64,000 nucleotides of DNA. It comes from Myxococcota bacterium. Its GTDB lineage: Bacteria > Myxococcota_C > UBA6777. Positions within the stretch are counted from its first letter, which is position 1, and every line of letters starts with the position of its first letter. The stretch lies in the NCBI GenBank assembly GCA_023150835.1, contig JAKLKB010000008.1:18361-82360 (forward strand). The letters are read 5' to 3'. This document shows positions 1-8,336 of the stretch, one piece after another. Under the pieces are notes generated by a model that had not been told where the DNA came from, did no database searches, and was given only the letters and a program-made list of their open reading frames with translations. The position numbers and the translations under genes are program-made.

Positions 1-440
1 GCGAACGGAGATGCTCACACAACAACAGATGTTTGTATGAGCAGTGGTTCGAGCAAGGAACATCCGCTTTTTTGCGTTTTGTTTGCCTTTTTACGTACAA
101 ACGTGTTGTCTTTCCGACAGCACAGACGAAGTGTTCGAGTGTTCGGGGTGGGGGGCCAAACATCGCTTAACAAGGCGCGTGTGGGGCAACGCCCCACCAA
201 ATCCATTCCATCGCGTCCGTTCTATTCGGATGCCGAACCCGCGATCTGTGTAGACGATCACCGCCTCAATAATTCCTATTGTCGCGCTGCTCACCAAACC
301 GTCGGCGCGCTTTCTTCGTCCGTCCGTTGTCTTGCGTTGACAGGGTGCTGCGTGGGTGATACCTTCGCGACCTTCTTTTGTCGTGCGCGCCGCCGTTGAG
401 CGCCCTCCATCTTACTTTCTTGACACGGAGATCTGACGCG
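1..440. other. Intergenic region upstream of cysS
   Basis: No convincing gene. The ORFs listed here have no recognisable domain or ribosome binding site. Around 181-215 there is a GTGGGGCAACGCCCCAC palindrome followed by sequence resembling the family B dispersed repeats and the reverse strand of the 47.0-47.2 kb repeats. The cysS promoter probably lies in the last 100-150 bases, but I cannot place it. Confidence 0.5.
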
Positions 441-1916
441 ATGAGTTTGACCGTTTACAACAGCAAAACCCGCCAAAAGGAGCCTTTTGTCCCCCTCCAG
501 CCCGGGAAGATCTTGATGTATGTCTGCGGGATCACGCCTTACGATTACTCGCATATCGGTCATGCTCGATGCTACGTTGCTTTTGACGTGATCTACCGTT
601 ATCTCCGTTACGCGGGCTTTGAGGTCACTTATACCCGAAACTACACCGATATCGACGACAAGATCATCAAACGCGCCCAAGAACGCGGCGTCGAAGCCGT
701 CGATCTGGCCGCTGAATTCATCGAAGCCTACAAGGAAGACATGCAGGCCCTTCATGTCTTGCCTGCCAACCATGAACCCAAAGTCTCCGAAACCATCGCA
801 GAGATCATTGAGATGGTCCAAACCATCCTCAAACGTGAGATGGCTTATGTCGTCGATGGAGACGTCTACTTCCGCATTGATAGTATGCACGACTACGGCA
901 AACTTTCGGGGCGAAACCTCGAAGAACTCCGCTCAGGCGCTCGTGTCGAAGTCGACACACGCAAAGAAAACCCCCTTGACTTCGCCCTTTGGAAGTCTGC
1001 CAAACCCGGCGAACCCGCGTGGGATTCTCCGTGGGGCAAAGGCCGACCCGGCTGGCATATCGAATGCTCCGCGATGAGCCAAAAATTTCTCGGAGATATC
1101 TTTGATATCCACGGCGGCGGAAAAGACTTGCTTTTCCCACACCACGAAAACGAGATCGCCCAATCCGAAGCCTGCACAGGTGGACACACACACGTCCGCT
1201 ACTGGCTTCACAACGGTTTCGTCAACATCGACAACGAGAAGATGTCCAAATCTCTCGGCAACTTCTTCACGATCCGCGAAGTTCTTAAACTCTATCACCC
1301 TGAAACCTTGCGGCTTTTCTTGCTCAACACCCATTATCGCGGACCGATCAACTACTCTGACGTCAATCTCAACGAAGCCCGAAAACGTCTTGATTATTTC
1401 TATGAAACCATCCGCAATAGTCTCAAGATCCTGCAATCCTCTTGGGATGCCATCGAAAACAAAGCCATTGGCGATTTTGATCAGCACTTTTCTCCCGACC
1501 ATCCGCTTCGACAGCGCTTTATCGAGGCGCTTGACGACGACTTCAACGCTCCGAAAGCTATGGGAGAGATGAGCGACCTGTTTAGCCAACTGAATGCCCT
1601 CGCCAACCGTTCCCTTGGTTTGCCCGAAGAAACCAACGATCGCTTGTTGCGAGATGGGTTGCGCTATGTCAAAGAATTCTCCCATGTTTTTGGCGTCTGG
1701 CTCGAAGATCCCGATGCTTATCTTTCCATGCCCCAAGGACAAACCGCTGAACAAGCCCTAACACCCGAAAAGATCGAAGCATTGCTTGTGGAGAGAAAAC
1801 AAGCCCGCGCTGATCGAAACTTCCAACGAGCCGATGATATCCGCAAGCTGCTTGCGGAAAACAACATCGAGATCAAAGACGCTCCCGATGGAACGACTTG
1901 GAAGTACGCCAGCTAG
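441..1916 (+). CDS. cysS: Cysteinyl-tRNA synthetase
   Basis: Class I aminoacyl-tRNA synthetase that charges tRNA-Cys in the cytoplasm. The Rossmann-fold HIGH signature is visible as SHIGHAR near residues 37-43, and the KMSKS loop as NEKMSKSLGN near residue 267. The family's zinc ligands are apparent: Cys29 in MYVCG, the Cys in WHIECSAMS, and the HHENE segment. The length of 491 residues is normal for CysRS. I chose ATG 441 rather than the ORF-track start at 378 because MSLTVYNSKT matches the usual N-terminus. The 3' side ends in a family B repeat. Appears complete and functional. Confidence 0.97.
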   Translation: MSLTVYNSKTRQKEPFVPLQPGKILMYVCGITPYDYSHIGHARCYVAFDVIYRYLRYAGFEVTYTRNYTDIDDKIIKRAQERGVEAVDLAAEFIEAYKEDMQALHVLPANHEPKVSETIAEIIEMVQTILKREMAYVVDGDVYFRIDSMHDYGKLSGRNLEELRSGARVEVDTRKENPLDFALWKSAKPGEPAWDSPWGKGRPGWHIECSAMSQKFLGDIFDIHGGGKDLLFPHHENEIAQSEACTGGHTHVRYWLHNGFVNIDNEKMSKSLGNFFTIREVLKLYHPETLRLFLLNTHYRGPINYSDVNLNEARKRLDYFYETIRNSLKILQSSWDAIENKAIGDFDQHFSPDHPLRQRFIEALDDDFNAPKAMGEMSDLFSQLNALANRSLGLPEETNDRLLRDGLRYVKEFSHVFGVWLEDPDAYLSMPQGQTAEQALTPEKIEALLVERKQARADRNFQRADDIRKLLAENNIEIKDAPDGTTWKYAS

Positions 1917-1925
1917 TTATCAAGA

Positions 1926-1998
1926 CGCTGATCTCTTTGCCAATACGGGGTCAAGGGGGCCGTGACCCCTTGTGGGGCGTGGCGTCACACCCCACAAG
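1926..1998. repeat. Family B dispersed GC-rich palindromic repeat
   Basis: Contains the family B core: GGGGTCAAGG..CCTTGTGGGGCGTGG..CACCCCACAAG, forming two nested inverted repeats. Closely similar copies occur at about 31.1-31.2 kb, 38.5-38.6 kb, 47.2-47.3 kb and 56.5-56.6 kb. Confidence 0.7.
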
Positions 1999-2015
1999 AT
2001 AAACCGAGATGTGTC

Positions 2016-2139
2016 ATACGAAATCCGCTCATGGTGTGATCGGAAGATGTAGGGGCAGCCCCCTGTGGCTGCCCAAGAACAGAACTACTGTAACAACTCG
2101 TGCCGACGTTTCGAACACACATCTCTCGGATTATCGTGT
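2016..2139 (-). repeat. Family A MITE-like element
   Basis: Bounded by ATACGAAATCCG at 2016-2027 and CGGATTATCGTGT at 2127-2139, which are imperfect inverted repeats of each other. It holds the family hairpin GGGGCAGCCCCCTGTGGCTG. Orientation is inverted relative to the 7.3 kb copy. It lies just upstream of a kinase gene, so it could affect that gene's leader. Confidence 0.75.
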
Positions 2140-2170
2140 AAGTCCTCTCCTATTAAAAGCAGGAAAAGTC

Positions 2171-4204
2171 ATGGAAAAGCGTTCGTTGGCGCACTCCTCT
2201 GGATCTCTCGAAGGTGTCACTCTCGGCAAGTACCGTATCGAGCAGCGTGTTGGAGGAGGTGGGCAGGCGGTTGTGTACAAGGCCCTGCATCTCGAATTTC
2301 AAACCCCCGTTGCCATCAAGGTTTTGACGGATCGCGTCTCGCAAAGCGCGACTTTGCGCGAGCGCTTTAAGCGCGAGGCTCGGCTCCAATTCAAGCTCCA
2401 ACATCCTCATATCGTCCGAGCCTTCGAGATCATCGAAGAGGACTCTCTTCTTGCGATCGTCATGGATTGGGTCGAAGGGGTAGATCTGGAGCGTTATCTT
2501 GCGACGCATCCACAGCCGCTTTCTCACGCAGAGATCGAGCGCTTGTTTGTGCCGGTCCTTTGGGCCGTAGACGAAGCCCACAAACAACACATCATCCACC
2601 GTGATCTCAAACCCTCGAATATCTTGTTGAGTGGTCCTGTGGGCCGCGAGATCCCCAAAGTGATGGACTTTGGGATCGCCAAAAGTCTCGAAGACGACAG
2701 CCAACACACCCAAACCAACGCGCTGCTCGGAACTCCCCATTACATCGCCCCCGAACACGCAGCATCGAGCAAATACGTCGATCACCGCGTCGATATCTAC
2801 GCCTTGGGTGTCACGTTGTACCAGATGCTTTGTGGGAGTTTGCCATTTGCTGGAAAAGATCTTGTGCAACTGATCACCGCGCACCTGACGCAAGATCCAC
2901 CTCCGATGCGGTCGTGGGGTGCAGAAGTCTCCCCTCTTTTAGAACAAGTCGCTCGAAAAGCCCTCGAAAAGCGCCCCGAGGCGCGCTTTCAAAACTGCCA
3001 TGACTTCGCAGAAGCCCTTGTCGCGGCCCTCCACAACGACGAGGCCACCGCTCTCAGACACCTTCGCGGTACGCAGTCGATATCTTCTCCCCAAGTCTCC
3101 GCACAAGATGTCCTTCCTACAGGCGAAATGGACGCTTATGCGCATTCTCCAAACAGCCTTGTTTCGCTTGCTACCACCACCCCTGCCAAAGAGCCGTTGC
3201 CTTCCAAACAGCCCGATACATCGAGGTATGCCTCTTCTTCCAAACAGGCCGATATATCGGGGCATGCCTTTTCTTCCAAACAGGCCGATATACCGAGGCA
3301 CGCCTCTTCTTCCAAACAGGCCGATATACCGAGGCGCACCTCTTCGCGTTTTGTGGCTGCTGGCCTGTTGGTTTTGCTCGCGGTGGCTGTGGTGATCGGG
3401 GTTGTTGAGATGCGTGTCGTCTCGAACTCTCGCTCCGAGCGGAGCAATCCCCCCGCTCCGACCCAACGTACAAACCAACCCCCCTCTCTCGTCCCCGCTG
3501 AAACATCCATCGCATCGGCGAAAAAGCCACCCTCCGAAATGCCCATCGCATCGGCGAAAAAGCCACCCTCTGAAGCGCCCATCGCATCGACCTCGACGCC
3601 CGCAATTGAAAGGCCGAATGTACCGCCTATTTCAAAAGCAACCACCGATAGCGCAACTGCTGCCGGAGTCTCGGGGAAAAACGCAACGCCTCTAGCGAAG
3701 GCCCCCGTCGTTGTGCGGCACCCGTCTGTTCGTAAACCGCCCTACAAGCCGAATCCGTACTTGTTGTTGCCCCCTGTTGAGGAAAAACATTTTTCATCCT
3801 GCCCAGATTGTTTGCATGCGTTTTGGCTGGCGCGTCGGTCTTTTCGCAAAGACGCCTGCAAAGAAAGGCCGCTTAAAGTCGCGGCACGACGGTGTGTTCG
3901 GCTGTGTAAACAGGACATGGATTTTTGTACGTCCTACGCGATGAGCTTGCCTTACCTTTATCCTTCTGCGCTGCGGCGCGGTGGTTCCGAGACGATGGAC
4001 GATCAGATCGACCGCTGTGCGCATAACCTTCTGCATAAGTTCAACGAGATATTATTGCAAAGCGGCTACCATTCGGGGGTTTCGTTGGCGCCTGAGCGTT
4101 GTGTGACGCGTTTTCGTAACCATATCCGAAGGCGTCTGGCCTCGCGAGGGCAAAAAAGCCGGTTTGCTTGGTCGCCGTTTGATCATTATCCCTACCTTCC
4201 CTAG
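2171..4204 (+). CDS. Transmembrane Ser/Thr protein kinase (PknB/Hanks type) with Cys-patterned ectodomain
   Basis: Predicted membrane receptor kinase of 677 residues. The N-terminal kinase domain spans about residues 20-290, with a Gly-rich loop GGGGQAVVY, VAIK Lys50, HRDLKPSN near 142 and DFGIAKS near 165. A low-complexity linker contains about four 12-residue repeats around SSKQADIPRHAS. One hydrophobic helix follows near residues 392-413 (FVAAGLLVLLAVAVVIGVVE). The outside part is Pro/Ala/Ser-rich and ends in a compact domain with a CPDC..C..C..CK..C pattern also found in the next kinase. ATG 2171 is preceded by AGGAAAAG, so the longer track start at 2009 is unlikely. The adjacent 4400-6574 gene is a tandem paralogue. 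Ligand and substrates are unknown. Confidence 0.92.
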   Translation: MEKRSLAHSSGSLEGVTLGKYRIEQRVGGGGQAVVYKALHLEFQTPVAIKVLTDRVSQSATLRERFKREARLQFKLQHPHIVRAFEIIEEDSLLAIVMDWVEGVDLERYLATHPQPLSHAEIERLFVPVLWAVDEAHKQHIIHRDLKPSNILLSGPVGREIPKVMDFGIAKSLEDDSQHTQTNALLGTPHYIAPEHAASSKYVDHRVDIYALGVTLYQMLCGSLPFAGKDLVQLITAHLTQDPPPMRSWGAEVSPLLEQVARKALEKRPEARFQNCHDFAEALVAALHNDEATALRHLRGTQSISSPQVSAQDVLPTGEMDAYAHSPNSLVSLATTTPAKEPLPSKQPDTSRYASSSKQADISGHAFSSKQADIPRHASSSKQADIPRRTSSRFVAAGLLVLLAVAVVIGVVEMRVVSNSRSERSNPPAPTQRTNQPPSLVPAETSIASAKKPPSEMPIASAKKPPSEAPIASTSTPAIERPNVPPISKATTDSATAAGVSGKNATPLAKAPVVVRHPSVRKPPYKPNPYLLLPPVEEKHFSSCPDCLHAFWLARRSFRKDACKERPLKVAARRCVRLCKQDMDFCTSYAMSLPYLYPSALRRGGSETMDDQIDRCAHNLLHKFNEILLQSGYHSGVSLAPERCVTRFRNHIRRRLASRGQKSRFAWSPFDHYPYLP

Positions 4205-4399
4205 TGCGTCGTGGCAGAAACGGCTCACCGCCTTGTGCTTTGCACAAAAGAACATCCTTCGCTCTAGCGCAAGTGCTTGGCAAGGCCCATGCTTTTTGGC
4301 ATCCTGTGAACGATCGTTTGAGGCTGCACGTCCAACTCCGTTGCACCAAACGAATTCTGTATCTGGCGCGCTCACATCCAACGACAACGAGGCACAAAG

Positions 4400-6574
4400 A
4401 TGGGTTTCGCGGACAAGCTACAAGGCAAAACGCTCGGTAAATACCGCATTGATGGCCTGATCGGAGATGGCGGTCAAGCCGTCGTGTACAAGGCTTGGCA
4501 CGTCGACTTTGAGTCGTGGGTGGCGCTGAAGTTTCTTCAAGAACACGTCGCACAAAAGAGCGCGTTGCGCGAGCGCTTCAAACGCGAAGCGCGGCTTCAA
4601 TTCAAATTACAACATCCCCATATCGTCCGCGTGATCGAGATTATCGAAGAAGGTGAGCTGATGGGGATGGCGATGGATTGGGTCGAGGGGTGCGATCTGG
4701 AGCATTACCTCGAAAACAAAGGAACCCCCCTCAATGCCGACGAACTTGCGCGATTGTTTTTGCCCGTCCTTGGGGCCGTTGGATACGCCCACAAACAACA
4801 AGTGATCCACCGCGATCTCAAACCCTCGAACATCTTGCTCGGTGGCCCTGTTGGGCAAGAGATCCCCAAAGTGATGGACTTTGGGATCGCCAAAAGCCTC
4901 GAAGATGAAAGCCAACACACCAAAACCAATTCCGTCCTTGGAACGCCTCATTACATCGCCCCCGAACAAGCCACCTCCAGCAAGTACGTCGATCACCGCG
5001 TCGATATCTACGCTCTCGGTATCTCGCTGTACCAGATGCTTACAGGGCATCTCCCGTTTGAAGGGCGTGATCTTCTTCAAGTTTTGGGGGCGCACTTGAT
5101 GATCCCGCCGCCTGCTTTTGCAGAGTGGGGGGTGCATACTTCTCCCGGGCTGGAGGCTGTCGTGCAGCGCTCTCTTGCCAAAGATCCCGACCTACGCTTC
5201 CAAACCTGCGAAGAATTTGCGGTGGCCTTGATCGAACAGCTTCAGATGTATGCCATTCACCAAGGCTTGGCGACACCTCTCCCTCATTCGGCTGTTTTTG
5301 CTGCCCAAGGAGCCTTGTCGCCTGCCCCGTTGTCCTTGGCTTCTGCGCCGCTGTCTTTTTCTTCGACACCGCTGTCTTCGCCCAACGCTGCCGCGTGGAA
5401 TACTCCTGCACCCTCGACAGCCTCCCTTCCTACAGGACAATTCGCATTCATCCAAGCTGTTGCCGCTGGCGGACCAAGAACTCCTCCTTCCTCGGTCCAT
5501 CAAAACCCGACGATCTTTCCTTCTGAAGGGCGAAAGCGCTCGTCTGCTCCGTTGCTGCTTCTGTTGCTTTTGGTGTTGTTTGCAGGGAGCGGTGGGTTGT
5601 ATCTTGCGGAGCTCCTTCCTTTTCGTTCGCCTGCATCGTCTTCTTCGGGCACGGCTCCACAAACGCCTCACCCCCAACATTCGCCCCCCGCAAATCAGCT
5701 CTCTCCACATCCCGCTCTGGCCGTCAAAAACGCTGCGCTGAGTGCAACCCCCCCGCAAGATCGCAGCTTTGACCACTCCATCACCACACAAACTCCCTCG
5801 GCCCGTTCCACGCGATCCAGCGCAACGACTCCACGCAGTCGCTCGTCGTCTGCTTCGCCCGATCCATCGGCCCGTGCGCGTGCAAAGCGGTCTTCTCTTC
5901 GAAAGGTTCGACCCGCACGAAGCCGACGCGCTCCACCCCATCCGCCCCAACGGCTCTCTCTGCCCATTTCTCCTCGTACCATACCGCAGCTCCCAAACGA
6001 TGCGCCCGCAAAACGACCTGCTTTGCTTGCGCTATCGCCTACGCCCTCGCCTTCACCGCGCCCGATCTTCGCCTCTTGCCAAGACTGCATCCAACAGCAA
6101 GTCCAACCCCACATCCAACGGCATAATTTTTATGAAAAAACTTGCAACGCGGATATCCTTCAACTGAGTGCCAAACAGTGCGCCTCGGTTTGTCAGAAAG
6201 ATCCTGCGCAGTTTTGTTTCCAATATGGCCGCCACAACGCCAACTTACATTTCCGCTACAATCCGCCTGCTTCGCTCTTTGTGGTGTGGCCTTGGTGGAA
6301 CCAGAACCGATGGAAGATCCAAGCCTGCCGAAAGATCTTACGTTTTGAATACGTTCATTTCTTTCCAATCCCCCTCTATCAGACCCGTGACTGGAAATCC
6401 TGCATCCGTCATTTCGATCAAGGAACCAAATCTGCGTTCCAAGCATGGCGCCAAACCAAGCTACCCAAATTCCCCCGATCCCCTCAAGATATCTCTCGTG
6501 GTTGGGATGATTTCCGCCGACGAGTCCAACGCCACAAACAACGAATCGAAGACGCTTTGCCCTTCAAAGATTAA
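4400..6574 (+). CDS. Transmembrane Ser/Thr protein kinase, tandem paralogue
   Basis: Receptor-type kinase of 724 residues, very similar to the gene before it across the catalytic domain. Visible motifs are IGDGGQAVVYKA, VALK Lys44, HRDLKPSNILL near 137, DFGIAKS, and GTPHYIAPEQATSSKYVDHR in the activation segment. A run of Leu near residues 380-402 (LLLLLLLVLFAGSGGLYLAE) is the single membrane span. A long Ser/Pro/Arg-rich spacer follows. The last 150 residues carry CQDC...C...CASVC..DPAQFC, matching the Cys spacing of the first kinase. The 195 bases between the two genes show no gene. It ends 3 bases from the convergent lepB. Kinase assignment is secure; the sensed signal is unknown. Confidence 0.92.
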   Translation: MGFADKLQGKTLGKYRIDGLIGDGGQAVVYKAWHVDFESWVALKFLQEHVAQKSALRERFKREARLQFKLQHPHIVRVIEIIEEGELMGMAMDWVEGCDLEHYLENKGTPLNADELARLFLPVLGAVGYAHKQQVIHRDLKPSNILLGGPVGQEIPKVMDFGIAKSLEDESQHTKTNSVLGTPHYIAPEQATSSKYVDHRVDIYALGISLYQMLTGHLPFEGRDLLQVLGAHLMIPPPAFAEWGVHTSPGLEAVVQRSLAKDPDLRFQTCEEFAVALIEQLQMYAIHQGLATPLPHSAVFAAQGALSPAPLSLASAPLSFSSTPLSSPNAAAWNTPAPSTASLPTGQFAFIQAVAAGGPRTPPSSVHQNPTIFPSEGRKRSSAPLLLLLLLVLFAGSGGLYLAELLPFRSPASSSSGTAPQTPHPQHSPPANQLSPHPALAVKNAALSATPPQDRSFDHSITTQTPSARSTRSSATTPRSRSSSASPDPSARARAKRSSLRKVRPARSRRAPPHPPQRLSLPISPRTIPQLPNDAPAKRPALLALSPTPSPSPRPIFASCQDCIQQQVQPHIQRHNFYEKTCNADILQLSAKQCASVCQKDPAQFCFQYGRHNANLHFRYNPPASLFVVWPWWNQNRWKIQACRKILRFEYVHFFPIPLYQTRDWKSCIRHFDQGTKSAFQAWRQTKLPKFPRSPQDISRGWDDFRRRVQRHKQRIEDALPFKD

Positions 6575-6577
6575 TTC

Positions 6578-7267
6578 TTAGCGAAGAGATCTTCCGCTGC
6601 GTGACCAACGGATATCCCAATATGTCGCAGGATCACGCGACCACAAGACGCGAACAGCGCGTGCGCGGAGGTTTTGGAGCGGGACCGAACCAAAAACACG
6701 GCTATCTGCGCTGTGATCGCGGTTATCACCCATCGCGAAAAAATGACCTTGGGGGATCGTTCGGGTTGGCATATCCCGAAGAAAAGGCTGGCTTGGGTCA
6801 AACTGCACGACATAACGGTGCTTTCCATTGGACTCAATGCGTTGGAGCCAACCGTCTTTTTGGAGCGCGGCGCTTTGTGGCAAAGGGGCACCGTTGCGCA
6901 AGATTACACCGTCTCGGATCGCCAAACGATCGCCTCCAACGGCGATCACTCGCTTGAGCAAGAGTGTTTGTGGATCGCGTGGGTCCACAAACACAACGAT
7001 ATCCCCGTACGAAGGCGCAGATTGCGAAGAGAGTAGCCGATCGGTAAAAGGAATCCGCAGGCCGTAGCTGTGTTGATAAGCCATCAAACGGTCGCCCGTG
7101 TAGACGCTCGGCTCCATCGAACCCGAAGGGACGTAGTAGGTCGCGGCGATCGAAGAACGCATCGCCAACGCCACCAGCAAAAAAACACCCAAGCTCAAGG
7201 CTTCTTTTAAAAAAGCTCGACATGACGAGAGGACGGGGGTATTGGATGGGTTCGTTTGGGTCGTCAT
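6578..7267 (-). CDS. lepB: Signal peptidase I
   Basis: Membrane-bound serine/lysine protease that removes signal peptides from exported proteins. A single N-terminal hydrophobic helix (LGVFLLVALAMRSSIA) anchors it. The catalytic serine is in PSGSMEPSVYTGDRL at about residue 50. The general-base lysine is in LLLKRVIAVGGD at about residue 105. The conserved GDNRDHSADSR box E is near the C-terminus. Length is 229 residues from ATG 7267, which has GGAGC eight bases upstream; the track start at 7312 lacks such a site. A neighbouring stand-alone role fits, as the gene is convergent with a kinase and not in an obvious operon. Confidence 0.95.
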   Translation of the reverse strand: MTTQTNPSNTPVLSSCRAFLKEALSLGVFLLVALAMRSSIAATYYVPSGSMEPSVYTGDRLMAYQHSYGLRIPFTDRLLSSQSAPSYGDIVVFVDPRDPQTLLLKRVIAVGGDRLAIRDGVILRNGAPLPQSAALQKDGWLQRIESNGKHRYVVQFDPSQPFLRDMPTRTIPQGHFFAMGDNRDHSADSRVFGSVPLQNLRARAVRVLWSRDPATYWDIRWSRSGRSLR

Positions 7268-7323
7268 TTTTTTTGCTCCATCGTTTCGGGTAATACGCAG
7301 TTTTTCGGCCAACTACGCCACTC

Positions 7324-7438
7324 ATACGATATCCGGGTGATGTGTACACAAAGCATCATTCGTAGACGCCCTATAATCGGGCAGACACAGGGGTCTGCTC
7401 CTACATTTTTACGATCACACAACGAGCGGATTTCGTAT
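7324..7438 (+). repeat. Family A MITE-like element (reference copy)
   Basis: A 115-bp element with clean 12-bp ends: ATACGATATCCG at 7324-7335 and CGGATTTCGTAT at 7427-7438, inverted repeats with one mismatch. The interior contains GTAGACGCCCTATAATCGG and a GGGCAGACACAGGGGTCTGC hairpin. It carries no coding potential. It sits between divergently transcribed lepB and the 7559 gene. Confidence 0.8.
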
Positions 7439-7558
7439 CATCCCCAAACAAACGGTGCGCTTTTTGGGTTTATTCCTGTCGTGCTGAATAACAGCGAAGA
7501 GCGTGCGTCCAAACCGCCCGAAGCTCGCGAGCCTTCTCACAAAAAAAGGAGTTTTCTG

Positions 7559-8326
7559 ATGTTGTTACGAAATGGTTTTGCAAAGGCCGCTTTCTGGGTG
7601 GCGGTGGCTGTGGGGATCTTTGCTTGGGCGCAAGACGCTCAAGCCGATGTTCGTGATATCACGATGCAAGTTCATCTGCGCTATCTCAACGGTGCCTCGA
7701 AAAACTTTGCGTGGCGTCTGCGTTATTACCCCGCAACGGGCTTGTGCATCGGTCGAGTGGAAGACCGCGATGGTGTCGCCAACTTTGATGGCTCGTATAA
7801 TCCCGTCACACGGCGATTTCGCCTCGTCAAGCATTATCCGTATCGCACCACAGGCCGCAAGCGTTATTACTACACAGGCACGCGCATTGGAAAACGCCGT
7901 GTATCGGGCGTTGCGCGGTTTGATTCTCATCTGGGTCGACCTTATGCACGTTGGACGGCTACAGTATTGTTTTCGCGCTCGGTGTATCGCCCTGTATTCC
8001 GCAATATTCGACTGCGCGGCTTTTTGAGTTATCTCAACGCAAGCGAACCCAACAAAGCCTTCAAGTGGTCGCTGCGCTACGACAGCGGCTCGGGCATCTG
8101 TAACGGTACGGTGCGCGATCGCGACGGCTTCGCGACCTTCAATGGTACATACGACCACGCTTCCCAACGCTTTTATCTGGTGAAGCACTTCGTCGGTCGT
8201 GCCACGCAGCCAAACAAGTTCTACTACAAAGGGCGCATCATCAATGGCCGCTTTGTTGGAACAGCGCACTTCGATTCCTTCTATGGGAGGATGTACGCGA
8301 GGTGGAGCGCCAACAAACGCTGGTGA
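7559..8326 (+). CDS. Secreted protein with two tandem repeats of about 100 residues
   Basis: Not recognised as a named family. The 255-residue product begins with a typical signal peptide (AAFWVAVAVGIFAWAQDAQA). The mature part is two homologous units. Each has an RYLNGASKNFAWRLRYYPATG-like start (second copy SYLNASEPNKAFKWSLRYDS), then a G.V.DRDG..[NT]F[DN]G.Y motif, RF.LVKH, KR/K-YYY.G, RFDSH/HFDSFYGR and YARW. Alternating aromatic and charged residues suggest beta-sheet units in the periplasm or outside the cell. ATG 7559 was chosen because of AAAAAGGAG just upstream; the track start at 7256 runs through a repeat element. It is probably monocistronic. Function unknown. Confidence 0.8.
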   Translation: MLLRNGFAKAAFWVAVAVGIFAWAQDAQADVRDITMQVHLRYLNGASKNFAWRLRYYPATGLCIGRVEDRDGVANFDGSYNPVTRRFRLVKHYPYRTTGRKRYYYTGTRIGKRRVSGVARFDSHLGRPYARWTATVLFSRSVYRPVFRNIRLRGFLSYLNASEPNKAFKWSLRYDSGSGICNGTVRDRDGFATFNGTYDHASQRFYLVKHFVGRATQPNKFYYKGRIINGRFVGTAHFDSFYGRMYARWSANKRW

Positions 8327-8336
8327 GCGTAGAGCA

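Noticed and set aside
291-890. Minus-strand 199-aa ORF opposite cysS
   Set aside because: It is a reverse-frame shadow of the highly conserved cysS coding region and has no ribosome binding site or domain.
2153-2893. 246-aa minus-strand ORF within the first kinase
   Set aside because: Antisense shadow of the kinase catalytic domain; the same antisense peptides recur opposite the paralogous kinase at 4607-5137.
5192-5950. 252-aa Arg-rich minus-strand ORF in the second kinase
   Set aside because: Composition artefact of the Pro/Ser/Ala-rich linker read in antisense.
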